A stretch of 38,639 bases of DNA from Apostichopus californicus (lineage: Eukaryota; Echinodermata; Holothuroidea; Aspidochirotida; Stichopodidae), in contig JAIPMN010001405.1 in assembly GCA_020650975.1 (NCBI GenBank), positions 1 to 38,639 on the forward strand, in the 5' to 3' direction. Shown here piece by piece: positions 10,827 through 22,794 of this stretch. A model generated the notes under the pieces. The model had not been told where the DNA came from, ran no database searches, and saw nothing but the letters and a program-made list of their open reading frames with translations. Position 1 is the stretch's first letter. Each line of letters starts with the position of its first letter. A program made the translations under genes and the position numbers.

Positions 10827-13800
10827 GTACATCTATATGGCAAGCAAATGCTCCAGGATGAGACCAAATTTATCGCTAGAAAAAAAAGAAGTTACACACG
10901 CTTTATCGACCTTATTATTATGTATTTGGCTTGCCATACAAGTACCCAAGATATTATGGTATACGCAGATTAACACTGCTATATGAGTGTGTGTGGTCCC
11001 TGCCTCTTTTTGTACCCGCCTATGCATTGATGGAGATATGCGCAGCCTCATATGTCACTGTGCTTCATAACGTTTTCCTGTTATGTTACCCATAAAAACC
11101 TGTTATATTGTACAAACGGCCAGCCACAGTAATAAAAATGTCAAAATTTCAACGATAATTTACGGGCTTTTTTTAAACAGTTCATGGCTTTCGAACAGTT
11201 CGTTGTCCTAATGGAATATACCTATAAAATGCTATATTATCCCCCTGAGTGTAATAATATATCGGGGGTATAACACTATCATGGCCAGATATATATAGCA
11301 TCGTCATGCTATAGGAGGACGTGCTATGCTAGCCATGCAGTACATGGGATCAGGTTCATACGGCGCCGTTCCATCTTGTTTATAATTGTCGATCTGCAGG
11401 TTCAACCGATCTCTAAACACTGAGGGTTAATATGTTCTTGAATGCTAAGGTTCACCTCAGGCCACCACAGGTTACAGATTTTGTGTTGATGATCATAATA
11501 TAGAAGTCAGGCATGGGCTCAAACAGCTAACAGTGTAAAAGCATGCATGGGCAGTGGCCATAACGTTTAGTAAATGATTACTCCTGGACTTTGGACACTA
11601 TAGCCTGTTAACTTATATTATATCACCTTTTGTGGTATGTTAATGTTTGTTCTGTTCTTGTTTACTTACGTTTAACGGTCATCATTGTTGGTTTATACCT
11701 TCGTAGGTGTATCTACCTCTGACCCTACAGGTAGCATACGCCCATTAAAAGCCCCATTGATTTACACACTCAATCACAAAACTATAATGTGATCTCAAAG
11801 GCTAGATAGAAGTTTTCACTAGCTAAACGCTACCCATCACATGCGGATAGCTGACAAGTTGGCATTTCATGGCACTATCAATTTTCCGTACCATAACCAT
11901 GCAGATTTTTTGCTACGAGAGCCTGAAGTTTTCGTCACTTGTCTTGTAAACAAACCTCTTTACGCAGTCGTAAACAATTTTCGTACGCTGCTCCTGGGAG
12001 GGCTAAACTGGTCTAAAATTGACCCATTTCTTGGCACCACATGTGCTTCCATTCATGCTCTTTAACATCCAAGCCACAAAAAGCAGATCCTAATTGATAA
12101 CATGGCAAAAGAAGTTGTTTTCCTGCTCCTAATTGGCACTTTTCCTGAGCGGAGCATATAGTTTCGAGGCGGTATAGTGAAACTGTTGAATTTTACGCAT
12201 ACGTGACCATTTTATAACTTTTTAGCATATTAAGGGTCAATACTGATGACCTACTAATTCCAAACAATAGCACAAGACATAAATAAACTGAAGAAGACAG
12301 AAAATGTCAATCTATCGTGTATTTGTGTATGATCTTTGTAAAGGATGAGTGAAGAGTATACCTGTTCCCTCACCGTATATGTCCCTTTCTTGTGAGTCCT
12401 ATACACCGGTTCTGTCAGCTATATATAGGAAATAATCTTAATGCTATTCAGTTATAAGTGACCATGACCTTGGAATTGGGGAGGGGGAGGGGAGGAGGAG
12501 GAGGGGGAGGGGAGGGGGTTATAGAGATGTTGATGTTGTTCGTTTCAATGTTTCAACTGATGTTTAGTTGCAATGATTCCACTTTTTCTAGTCGATTTTT
12601 TCGTTTCGATATTTCGACTTCGTTTTTCCGAGATTTCGGGATTTCGATGTTCTTATTTAAGTGGCACTTTAATGTTTCCACAAAATTGAAGGAACCTTGT
12701 TCCAACCTCCACCCACTTCCCGCCCGGCTTCCTGACATGAAATATAGCCTGTATGTTTTTTACATTCCTTTGGAAAACAAAGAAGTGTTTTCCTGCGAAA
12801 TTGTTTGCCAAAGATCACGTAAGCATAAAACCAAAGGTTTAGAGTAAATGTTTCCTTTCTTGTAGGAACTTATGGAGGGTTGTATCCTTGAATGGATAAA
12901 AAAGATCAGCAAACACATCTGCAAAGATCGTTTATGAAATGATTTGATATTAATCTGACGAACCAGTCAAGAGACCATATATTGTATCTGGAATAATTCA
13001 AAAACATCACTCTTTTGAAGTCTTTTGAAGGTTGTGTGTACATAGTATCCTGTTCAAGGATATTCCTTTGGCAAACATTGTAAAAAATATCTGAAAAAGA
13101 TATATCACACTGTTAGTCAAAACATGCATACTAATATCTTTATTTTGAACTCGAGATGTGAATGCTTAAACGTTAGCAAATTTTGATTTGATATAGGGGT
13201 CTACCGTCCATTAAGACATCAGGAATTATATATATATGTGGCCTGTGATGTCCTCTGGGCAAATGTTCTTCAGAAACTCTTTCATTCCTATTATCATTAT
13301 CATGTTAGATTAAATATCCTTGAAATATGATTTCAACTGGGAAAGTTTTCTTAGCTGTCAATTTTCTCTATTATTTTTTTAGGTTTTCATAACAAAGGTT
13401 TTTTTTTTTTTTTATATATAAACGAAAAGCAAAAATTGTCTTTTCCATCTAAATTACTATGATGGTGGTGACATCATACACACCCCTGTCACCAGATGTT
13501 TTCACAAATAATAGCAGAGTTGAAAATGTGATATCGCCTTGAAGCAAACTGCTGTCAGGATATGGCTCTGACCTGTAGATCGGAAAATGTCAAATTCAAC
13601 TTTGACTTAATTTTTTTGTAGTATGTGACATTCCAACGCTAAAATTCTGCAGGCCTAAAGTCATCTCTTTAATGTTTGTTCTATTAAAGCGCTGAAGGTA
13701 ACTTCGACGCTGAGCCGCATATCTCTACATGTACTCTACGACCAACGATATTGAGAGAATGAAGTTGCAAGATGTAGCCACCTCATCTAGATATCTGTTT

Positions 13801-13850
13801 TAATAGTCGGCCTCATGTTCCGTCGAAAGTCTTGTATCTATTTATAGCGC
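10827..13850. other. Non-coding, no gene seen
   Basis: A purine-rich GGGGAGG tract at 12478-12520 is followed by a TTTCGA-rich stretch at 12585-12650. Several 60-129 codon ORFs are low-complexity or unrecognised. Confidence 0.55.
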
Positions 13851-14187
13851 CACGTCGCTATATATAATAAAACCGGTTTACAACGCGCGCGTCTCCGCGC
13901 GTCGCAATGCCGACGTTAGTTTAAACCAGGGATATATTACAGTGTCATCTTTGGTTGAAATATCTGCGTTAGCGTATACTAATACGTGGCTTTTCAAACT
14001 GAGAACGCGGGTGATTTCGAAAAACTGTCCAAACAGTACAGATATATGCAAGCTATTTATCGTTGTGTACGTGGCATCGAATACTAAACGCATATACCAC
14101 AGAGCAACTTTCAAATACCGTCTCTTGAAGGTGATTTGCGATCTTCCCAAGCAGCTGGAATTTTGATCTGTATGAGACAAATATATA

Positions 14188-14475
14188 ATGGTCATTGAAC
14201 TGAAAGAAACCGTCTGTTCCGGATCCGATGTGATAACATTGCTCACAAGAACGAAAAGTACTAAGAAGAAGCTAAGGAAAGCTCGCGATGCATTCTGGGA
14301 ACTCAAGGAACAATACACAGAATTACTGCTTTATCTGCAAATGGTTGTTATGCTGAACGGCTACCACCTGGACTGGTTAAATCTGAACTACCCGGTATAC
14401 ACAGAAGATGGCCAAGAAGAAACAAGAGACTTTAAAAGAGTTGATATGATAGAGTTTGATCGAGGATTTTATTAA
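14188..14475 (+). CDS. Unrecognised 95-codon ORF
   Basis: Complete ATG-to-TAA frame with coding-like character. It is highly charged (TKSTKKKLRKARDAFWELKE) with an amphipathic helical middle and an acidic, aromatic C-terminus ending FDRGFY. No signal peptide or clear membrane span is seen, and I recognise no family. A TATATAATAAAA stretch lies about 320 bases upstream (near 13861) after a CpG-rich patch. A 146-codon minus-strand ORF overlaps at 13878-14318. The plus frame looks more protein-like, but neither is proven; it may be one exon of a larger gene or chance. Confidence 0.3.
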   Translation: MVIELKETVCSGSDVITLLTRTKSTKKKLRKARDAFWELKEQYTELLLYLQMVVMLNGYHLDWLNLNYPVYTEDGQEETRDFKRVDMIEFDRGFY

Positions 14476-14891
14476 AAGTTTCATGCATTGGGGCTGCTAA
14501 AATCATGAGTAACATACCGGATATATAGCAGCCTTCTTAAGTTGTAAACAATTGCATGTTTTGTGTTTTATTTCTTAAATTACGCAACCAACTTCAACCA
14601 CTTGAATCACTCAGACAAAGAAAGCCCAGTGTATCGCTATATAGAGTGTTATATGAGGCCTTAATTATTGTCCAACACTGATGTGCACTCAGTAACAACA
14701 TTATCGAATCCATCCTATCCTAAACATGCAAAAGTATAGGCTGGGCTTTTGATAGGCCTGTGTAAGAATTCTTCGTATATAGAGCGGTTGAACATTTTTA
14801 CGCTACAGGTTAGTTATGTTTTCCAACAGTTTTTCAAGCTATAAATAATCATGGAACATGTCATCACGAATTGATATTTTACAGCCTGACC

Positions 14892-15124
14892 TATAGTCCC
14901 AAAAACTGCCCTTCACAGCAAATATGTTTATAGTTTCGTCGGTCACATGGTATCTTCGATGGATGATTTATTGCAGTTTTTGATCGACTCAAGCTTACCG
15001 ATGGTCCTATATAGTCCTAAAAACTGCTCTTTCGCAGCACGTATGTTCATGGTTTCGTCGGTTATACATGATATCTTTAATGGATGTTTCATTACAGTTT
15101 TGATCGATACAAGCTTGCTGATGG
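14892..15124 (+). repeat. Tandem duplication, period 118 bp
   Basis: Two diverged copies (14892-15009, 15010-15124) sharing AAAAACTGC, GTTTCGTCGGT and ACAAGCTTGC-type blocks. A 71-codon ORF across it is probably incidental. Confidence 0.8.
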
Positions 15125-16499
15125 ATGCCGGAATTGTCTCTTTTTATGTATATATAATCTAGCCCTAACATTCAAGGTGAAGTAATGCCAGGGATTTGAC
15201 GCTCCCATTTTTTTATCCCACTTCCTTGGCAACCGTTTGAATTGCCATTGAATGGGGTCATGTTTTATGAGAAAAAGCGAATATAATATATCACAAACAG
15301 TTTAGCTTACGCAGGCGCGTATCCAGGATTTTCTAACCCGGGGGTGCGAATTACTATCTAAGCGGAGCGCCACCATCGGTTGGCGCGCAGCGTACAAGAA
15401 AATTTCTGGTTTTGATACCCCCCAGATCACCGGAAATGGCACATCTCGGGCTTGAAAATGACCAACCAGATGTACACTTTTACCTGAGAACCAAGTATTT
15501 CCCAATAGTTCTTTTTTTCATCCATAACCTTTTTGAAGATTTGTCACCAGTCACACATCATGTTCGACCTCATCGCATCTCTCGTGGGTCATTGCTTTTG
15601 TAGGTCGCGGCCCACAATACCCGTTAGCCCCACTTTTTAATGTTTTAAGTCATTTATTTGTTCAGAATTTGAAAATTCACATTTCTCGTGAAATAAATTC
15701 ACTTTTAAACATACCCAAAATATTGCACAAATTTTCATCTATGGACAACCAATATAAAAAAAAAACCTCCTTCAACCCCTAACAGACAGACGGTCAAAAT
15801 TGCACGAGTGGAGGGAAGTATGTTTAAGAATGATAGTCAGGGAATTTTCGAAAATTCAGACACAGTTAATTTGTTGGTGCATGGGCGCTGATCAGTCTTG
15901 GATAGTGGTGGGGACGCGTGTTTGTTCTCTGATACTATCTAAGCGGAGCGCGACCACGGGGTTTTTTTTGGCGAAAATACCTCCCAGATCGCCGGAAATA
16001 ACACTTCCGATACCCAATGATGCTCCCAAACCTCCTTAAGTTTTAAATCTCATGACTTAGAAATTTAGTTTGGGGAAATACATGGGCGTCTGCAGAAAAA
16101 AATCAGGGGACAGATAATCAAAGTAGACTTTTGTATATACGATGGGTCTGGGGTCCTCTCCCAGAAAACAATTATAGACTGCCGCAAATGCGATTTCCGT
16201 CCTATATTTAACAACTGTGAATAAATATAATAAAATGAGAACTGGACGTGAAGCTAGCTCAAATTGGCAACACACAGTGTGAGTTGTTAACGATTGTTTT
16301 TTTCGCACTCAGTCCGTTTTGCTGACCACAAAGGAAAAATTGAAACGTCAAAAATGGAGTTGTCGGTGTAAGGGGTAGGTTGAGGCGCACGACCCTTCCG
16401 AAATCCGAAATCCGCCACTGGCTACCCTGTGTATATAATAGGGATCAGCGCTGTAATAATTTCACTGTTCCTCTATCTCTTCACGGTGTCTTGGCGTTC

Positions 16500-16650
16500 T
16501 TCTTCTGCTCCCTCCTTTTCTCCTTTTCTCCTTTTCTCCTTTTCTCCTTTTCTCCTTTTTCTCTCTTTCTTCTTTTTCTTTTCCCTTCCTTCCTCTTCTT
16601 TCCCCCCTCTTTTTCCCCTTTTTTCTTCTCTTTTTTTCTCTCCTCTATTT
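16500..16650 (+). repeat. Polypyrimidine tract with (CTCCTTTT)n core
   Basis: About 150 bases almost entirely C and T on this strand, including five TCTCCTTTT-type units. It supports spurious 115-134 codon ORFs rich in Phe, Ser, Pro and Leu, which are not genes. Confidence 0.9.
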
Positions 16651-16700
16651 CTTACCCGGGGGCGCGCGCCCCCAACGCCCCCCCTGAATACGCGCCTGAA

Positions 16701-16710
16701 NNNNNNNNNN
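16701..16710. other. Assembly gap (10 N)
   Basis: Ten N bases. The roughly 45 bases before the gap (from 16655) and after it (from 16711) are nearly identical, so two overlapping contig ends may have been joined without merging. Confidence 0.95.
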
Positions 16711-17219
16711 CCCGGGGGCGCGCGCCCCCAACGCCCCCCCCTGGATACGCGCCTGTTACGAGTCCATTTTATTTAAACTTCTGACTATCTATATTCGCCC
16801 TGGTCTTGTCTTAATTGTACTATGCAAACACCAACTAGTGGTTATCACTGCACAGGGGACAGCAGGCAACATGCACAAGCCTAACAGAGAGAAAACACCT
16901 CGGGTCCCGCACCCTGATGATCAGTCTTCAGACTATAAGCATTCCAATCTTGAATTATTAGCACCATCAATAAAAACAGACTGAGTGCGATTGCTCAAAA
17001 GAGCATTTATCCAAATGAGAATTTTTCCAGAGATTCCATAGTGTTGAAGCTTACACGCTAGTCGTCTGCATGTGTGGGACCTTGTCGAAAAGCTTTACTG
17101 AAATCTTAAAAAATTAATTTACTCGTACCGTAGTACCCATGGGTTTGTACTCGTACTTGAGGCATTGTATATTCACACTACAAGTCTGCGAACGCATGTC
17201 TTATCGACATATATACTGG

Positions 17220-17617
17220 CAGTGGCGGAGCGTCCATACAGTCAGGGAGCGGATGCCCCCCCCCCCCTGACTCAAATGGACTGCTGGCGCCCTTTTCAGC
17301 TTTTACCACTTTTTACTTATTCGCGATTATTGACTTTTTTATTGCGCTCTCATCTACCTATTGACATTTGTCACATTTTGTTGGTGTAATTTTCTGACAA
17401 AATGGCGATGACACCTATTTATTCTTCGTTTATCTGCAAATTAGCAAGGCCCGGAAAGGGTCATTTCCGGCGATCTAGAGTGTATCTTTACTCAAAAAAA
17501 TTCTGTACGCTCCGCGCCAACCAATTATGGTGGCGCTCCGCTTAAATAGTGTCGAAAGCGCCCCTACAGACCATTCTCGCCCCCCCCCCCTGACCAATAC
17601 CCTTAGCTCCGCCACTG
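17220..17617. mobile_element. Non-autonomous hAT element with perfect 8-bp target duplication
   Basis: Terminal inverted repeat CAGTGGCGGAGC at both ends, flanked by TATACTGG on each side (17212-17219 and 17618-17625). 398 bp with poly-C runs and no transposase. It carries the GCGCTCCGCT module in inverse orientation at about 17508-17550. Confidence 0.9.
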
Positions 17618-17625
17618 TATACTGG

Positions 17626-18880
17626 TATAGAGGGTACAGCCGTGATGGTGCATCCAATCCCATCAAAGCCCCCCCCCCCCCTCCCCTCGCCCCACAATAC
17701 TTTCCATATTTGCTTACTATATGTTACAATGAAAGCAACTAATTCCTTTGCTGACCAGTACAGTGTAGTTGTGTGTAGGGTTTCCCTCATGTTAAATTTC
17801 AAATGAAGGCTGAGCCATATTATAGCCGGATTTCCCACGCGACTATAGACTATATCGATAGTATATACTCTTTGTCTTATCATGTCCTGTACAGGCTTTA
17901 GCAGTTGACTCATTTAATCCGTAACTTATATAGAACAAAACAATTAAAAATATGAGACACTCAATAGGGCTATAGTTATCGGATAATTCAATGCAAACAT
18001 GTCCGGTGAAGATGACCTCAACAGTGCCAAAAGCATATATACTTAGAGACATATGAAAAAGAAAAAAAAGCATATAGGGCGGAACGTCTTATGGACGGAG
18101 TAGCCATGGAACGTAGCCCTAGCAGCCAATGGGGTGGGGGGGGGGGTTGGAGTCTACTGCGTCTATCTTTTAAACTAGTGCTATCCTCACACTAATTCTC
18201 CAGCCTCTCCCGATGCTCTGCCCCCACCCCTACCCCCTTAGCATACCTTTTGTTCATTTCCCCATAATTTAACAGCTGATTATGAAGCGTCATGTCTTTA
18301 CCTGAGGTGAAACATATTGAGCGGTTACATGTATGATGGTGAGGTCTTCACGCCTACACAGTCAAATTGTCTTCGTGAACTATAGTTGACATAGCCGTGC
18401 TATTAGTTTCGTTTAAGTTGGTTTAGTTTAGAGACCCAATGATCAGGAAGCTTTACAATAGCTTTATTTGAGCCCCTATCCGTGTTAGATCGTGGATGAA
18501 CACCGGCTTATTTCAAGCCTTCTCTTTTCGATAAGTGTTCAGAGGATAACGAGGCAGGGGTGTGAAGTTGTTCCCATTCCTGCTCTCGGGACCGCCATCT
18601 AACGTCCCCGTTAATACTATAGGGGGCCTACAATTTGTAAATCAAAGTGTAATCGTTTATATTGTGCTTTTATCGTCTTCTTTTCGGGAGTCAAATGATA
18701 AATACTATGATAGAGGAAATATGAGAAACGAATTATTATCCACCAAAGAGCGAATGAAGAAAAAGGGCCGGAAATCAATAAAATTGTCTGGTGTAAGTTG
18801 GGTGCACTTTTAATGACCCATTATGTGTGTCACCGATGGAATCGTTAAGCGATATTACGGTGTCAGACAAAGTGTGGGGA
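17626..18880. other. Non-coding, no gene seen
   Basis: Poly-C and poly-G runs (about 17670 and 18132). ORFs (123 codons minus, 83 codons plus) are unrecognised and partly low-complexity. Confidence 0.5.
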
Positions 18881-18882
18881 AG

Positions 18883-19526
18883 CTGGTCACTTTACCATTT
18901 CGCCCCGAACCAGCCTGGTCATTTCGCCCAACCAGCCTGGTCATTTCGCCCAACCAGCCTGGTCATTTTGCCCAACCTTGATTAAATATTATACTTCAAT
19001 AAGGAAACGTTCGGGAATTGTTAACGTTACGGGATACGAACCGAATATTAAGGAAAATTGAAGTCGTGGTTACATTGATACAGTGGTTACATAATACTTC
19101 AATATTACGGACGGGTTTTATAAATATATTTTTTCCATTTAATAAGGAAACGTTCGGGAATTGTTAGTCGGTAGGATTGATCAGTGTTTCCATTGTATGC
19201 GTAACCGCCTAGTGTAAGTAGTGTAATCCTCCCAATATACCCGAAAAATAACTCAGACTCCGATCGATATCGAACGGACATCACTTTATTTACCTACCAC
19301 GAAATAATATAACCCAAAATAAATCAAATTGAACTAGTGAAATAGAAAAAGTAATATTATTCTGACTGAATATGAGTAAAAAAATGGTTGGGCGAAATGA
19401 CCAACAAGGTTGGGCGAAATGACTATGCTGGTTGGGTGAAATGACCACTGCTGGTTGGGCGAAATGACCATGCTGGTTGGACGAAATGGCAGTTGGGCGA
19501 AATGGTTGTTGGGCGAAGTGACCAGA
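18883..19526. mobile_element. Foldback-type element with arrayed inverted ends
   Basis: The left end holds about four units of a 22-bp motif (CCTGGTCATTTCGCCCAACC). The right end holds about seven inverted units (GGTTGGGCGAAATGACCA) from 19386 to 19526. Both outer edges are CTGGTCACTT. Between them lies about 400 bp with AAGGAAACGTTCGGGAATTG twice (about 18999 and 19141). No transposase. Minus-strand ORFs of 83 and 124 codons here are products of the repeat. Confidence 0.8.
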
Positions 19527-19527
19527 A

Positions 19528-19605
19528 AGCAAATGTGGCACCTATATTGGAAAAGACAAATTCTCGAAACTATTAGTTGAAAACCCCACCTCAATATCTT
19601 GTCCC
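19528..19605 (-). repeat. Dispersed repeat, inverted partner of 20933-21012
   Basis: The minus strand reads GGTGGGGTTTTCAACTA... and matches the plus strand at 20933-21012 (GATGGGGTTTTCAACTA...) for about 75 bases with scattered differences. It directly flanks the foldback element. Confidence 0.5.
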
Positions 19606-20572
19606 GAAGGCTCGAGTTATGGTTCATTGATAAACTGACTAGATAAACCCTCGCCTCTTCCCCGGAGTGAACAACAGTATATGAGGTCTGTGATTGATAT
19701 AACCACAAATGATCTTCAAATGATTTACATTTCGTTTAGTAAAATATTCACGTTGATTTCACCCTTGCAACCAGATCAATGTGAAATGCTTGCTTATAGC
19801 AGGCAAAGTGTTCTCTGTATTTAAAACTTCATCAAGATGCAACTATTTTGTATAAATATTATATTTCCTTTGTGACTTAATGTGAGTTAAATATTATAAT
19901 GGAAACGAAAGCAGTTTTAGCAGAATTGCATTGATGACATCGTTCATTCTTATGTTCGCAAAACTAACACCAAATTTGCAAAATTCATATTCGCAATACA
20001 TTATCTCTATGACGACCGAAAGATTCATTGCATTTCCAACTTCGGAAACCAGAAAATCCAGTTTAATAACAGTTGGTTCCCTTTTAGGGTAGACTGTTGA
20101 TTATTCATTTGAAGTATATATGAGTATTACGCTATTTGAACTTCACTGCAAGGTCGAAGGAACTGGATATTGATTCAAAGAGTTTGGACGTAATCCGTTG
20201 CAATGTATTTTTAGACGTTATATCTGTATTGGACATAACTTCCTTAATTCACGAAAAGAAAACAGAGAAAGGAAAACGATTATATCACTGAGTATTTACA
20301 TCAAGACAGAATAATTTACTACCAGTCACTTGGTTGCGAGACAAAATGCATTATAATGACCAGTCAAACCGCAAGTTCGACGTTTAAAGGTTACCATACA
20401 AGAGGTAGATGAAGTATTCATGTGATATATTATATCAATAACAGGATTTTCTGGTGGCTATAATGTTGATTGCTGAACAACATTGCTGAAAATTTTCTGA
20501 ATCTTACTGTGAAAACCACATCCTCGTTGCAGTTTGTATTGCGAAGATAACTTTTAACAATTACTGATATTT

Positions 20573-20900
20573 GTAAATGCATCTGGCAACAGAAGAGTGG
20601 ATGATGTCATTAGGGCACTTCAACTGAAAATGTCTTGGTTTTCTTTATAACTTCTCAATCCTTTATTCACAAACAAAAGAATATTTCTACAAAAAGAAAA
20701 GAAAAACAGATACAATTTGATGAAATTCTAAGTACAGAGAACTTTGACAGCTTTGCAAACATTCCAATGAAACAGGTTTCAAGGATAAATCAACAACAAT
20801 ATTATAATAGCCTAAGTAAAGCCTCCAAAGAGCATTGCCCAGATGACATCACAGACCCCTATACTGTGATCCAACTTCTTGAATTAGTTGGAGGTTAACT
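20573..20900 (+). repeat. Dispersed repeat family A, copy 1
   Basis: Begins AATGCATCTGGCAACAG and ends near GATGACATCACAGACC. Block-wise similar to 27795-28075, including the ATATTTCT(A/G)CAAA(G/A)A segment. An 87-codon ORF within it has no recognisable domain. Confidence 0.6.
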
Positions 20901-20932
20901 TCAATCAACCATATCTCTAGTTAGGGTAATGA

Positions 20933-21012
20933 ATTCGAGATGGGGTTTTCAACTAGCAGTGTGGAATATTTTTCTCTTCAATATAAGTTTCACCTTGTTT
21001 GTCACCACAATA
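20933..21012 (+). repeat. Dispersed repeat, partner of 19528-19605
   Basis: Shares ATGGGGTTTTCAACTA and the following 50 or so bases with the inverse of 19528-19605. The 82-codon ORF starting here is probably not a gene. Confidence 0.45.
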
Positions 21013-21179
21013 TCCCTTTCAGCAGATGGACGCTTGTATTTGTGGCTTGGTAACATATTCAGGGTTTACCCGACATGGCATGCATGTACTGTACTATTGA
21101 CTTCTTTTTTCATGTCGCTGAACACATGCAACGACAAACACAATACGACAGCCTACCATAAACACTGTAGCTGTTGATT

Positions 21180-21960
21180 CACTCGGAGAAAAATCCTCAA
21201 GATAAATCTAGGTGTGTCTATCTCATTAGATACGCAAAATATCCCATCGGTTACCGCTCTTTATGTTATTAGACTCGAATGTAGCCATTAAAACAAGTAA
21301 CATGATAACTACCTGTTTGAGGAAAGTTAGGCCTACGGTATAGTTGCCTCCAAATTTACTGTTGCTAGGCTATGCGACCGTTAGCCACAGGCTTATTTGT
21401 CTTAGCCGAAGTTAGTAAGTAAAACCTTCGATGCCAGTTGTTTCCATGGAACCCCTATAAACTACAAAATGTTAACAGTTATCTATACAGTCTTTCATAT
21501 TAAAAAGTAAACATCAAGACACTTTAGGACTGATAATGTCTTAATCAACCATCATAACAACATGAGGCCTAGCCTACGCTAATTTGCAGGCGAAATCTCT
21601 ATATGCAAGGCTTGCCAAAGCACCTAACCCCACTGTAACTGTAAGTTATCTAATGAAGCATAAGCAAAGTTTATATAGTAACATATCTTATGATTGATGT
21701 TAAACTGACAATATTATCAATTCATAGGCCTAGAACCAGAGTAATAATATGGTGAAGGTAAGGTTTAGCCTAGGCCCTTATTAACAATAACAGTGATTAC
21801 TTGAAAGACAAAACTTGCAATAGACAATGTACAGGGTAGGCCCAGCTTATGACCAATGTTGGATATCAGCATTTTTGAGGAACAGTTAGCCTATGCTTTA
21901 GAAATTGTTTGTCTTGAAACCTTACTGTATAAAGCTTACATTTTCCGAAACAATTTTTGT
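21180..21960. other. Non-coding upstream of ARMC6
   Basis: Frequent AGGCCTA-like words; no ORF of note. Probably holds the ARMC6 promoter and a 5' UTR exon that I could not delimit. Confidence 0.4.
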
Positions 21961-21966
21961 ATCCTC

Positions 21967-22001
21967 AGAGATTCTGCTGTCATAAAAATTAATTCATTAG
22001 G
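21967..22001 (+). other. Possible ARMC6 5' UTR exon start (splice acceptor)
   Basis: TTTTTGTATCCTCAG, ending at about 21967, looks like a 3' splice site 35 bases before the ARMC6 ATG. A non-coding first exon farther upstream is therefore likely. No candidate for that exon could be fixed. Confidence 0.35.
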
Positions 22002-22794
22002 ATGGCGAAACGAATCTCTCAAGAAACATTTGATGCTGCTGTGGCAGAAAATATTGAAGAATTTGAGATGTCTCAAGAGGAAGCAGCAGAAGATGCGATC
22101 AAACAGTTTGAGTCTCAAGGTGTCGATCTCACCAACATAATTACGTCCCAGTCTTCCGCCGACAGTGGTAATGGAAGCTCAAAGCCTGTTACGGAAAAGA
22201 TCAAAGAGGCTTTGAAGATTTTGAGAGACCTGTCTGCTGCAGAGACTGCATTGACCGATGATGATAAACAGGACTTGTTAGAGACAATGCAAATCTTGAG
22301 CAAAGAGTTTGTTGGTTTGTTTTCCTGCAGATCATATGCTGCTACCAATGGAGGCTATGACATTCTCATCAATTTGGTTAGAATCCATCGAGATAATTTG
22401 ACAGTTTTAAACCAGGTCTTAGTAACATTGGTCTCTTTTATTAATGGACAACCTGATTTGCTGGATTCAAAAGGTACAGCTGTGATTTGTTCAATTTTAT
22501 CTGCTGAAATTGAACACACAGAGCCAATTGTAGCGGCTGCACAGTTTGTACGTATATCTTGCATTAAGCATGAAATGAACAGACAAAAGTATGTGGAAGA
22601 AGGTGTGATCGGTCTCCTTATTGGACTCCTAGGAAAACATAAACAAAATGGAAAGCTGGTGAAGGAGACCTGTGCAACACTGAGAGGGCTGATTATCGAT
22701 GATGATATTAGGGTACCATTTGGAAAAGGTCACGACCATGCCAAGGCAATTGTTGAGGAGGGTGCTTTGGAAGCACTCTTTGGAGTTCTAGATG
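22002..22794 (+). CDS. ARMC6: ARMC6 coding exon 1
   Basis: Encodes residues 1-264 plus the first base of codon 265. Donor is G|GTAAAT. Open reading continues 12 codons into the intron before a stop, so the unspliced ORF looks like a separate 276-residue protein but is not. Confidence 0.92.

Larger units (their letters stand above)
15312..16755 (+). mobile_element. Composite hAT-like element with 5-bp target duplication, containing the N gap
   Basis: Starts CAGGCGCGTATCCAGG and ends CTGGATACGCGCCTG; TTACG abuts both ends (15307-15311, 16756-16760). It holds two copies of the ACTATCTAAGCGGAGCG module (15353, 15933), a separate hAT-type right end TCCGCCACTG at 16411-16420, a pyrimidine tract and the assembly gap. 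It is therefore nested or a scaffolded composite. Confidence 0.6.

Noticed and set aside
13878-14318. 146-codon minus-strand ORF
   Set aside because: It overlaps a more protein-like plus-strand ORF, spans a CpG-rich non-coding patch and shows no recognisable domain.
16380-16784. Plus-strand ORFs of 115-134 codons
   Set aside because: They read through a polypyrimidine tract and across ten N bases; composition is pure low complexity.
19290-19708. Minus-strand ORFs with repeated HFAQ/RPT motifs
   Set aside because: The apparent peptide repeats are translation of the 22-bp DNA units in the foldback element arm.
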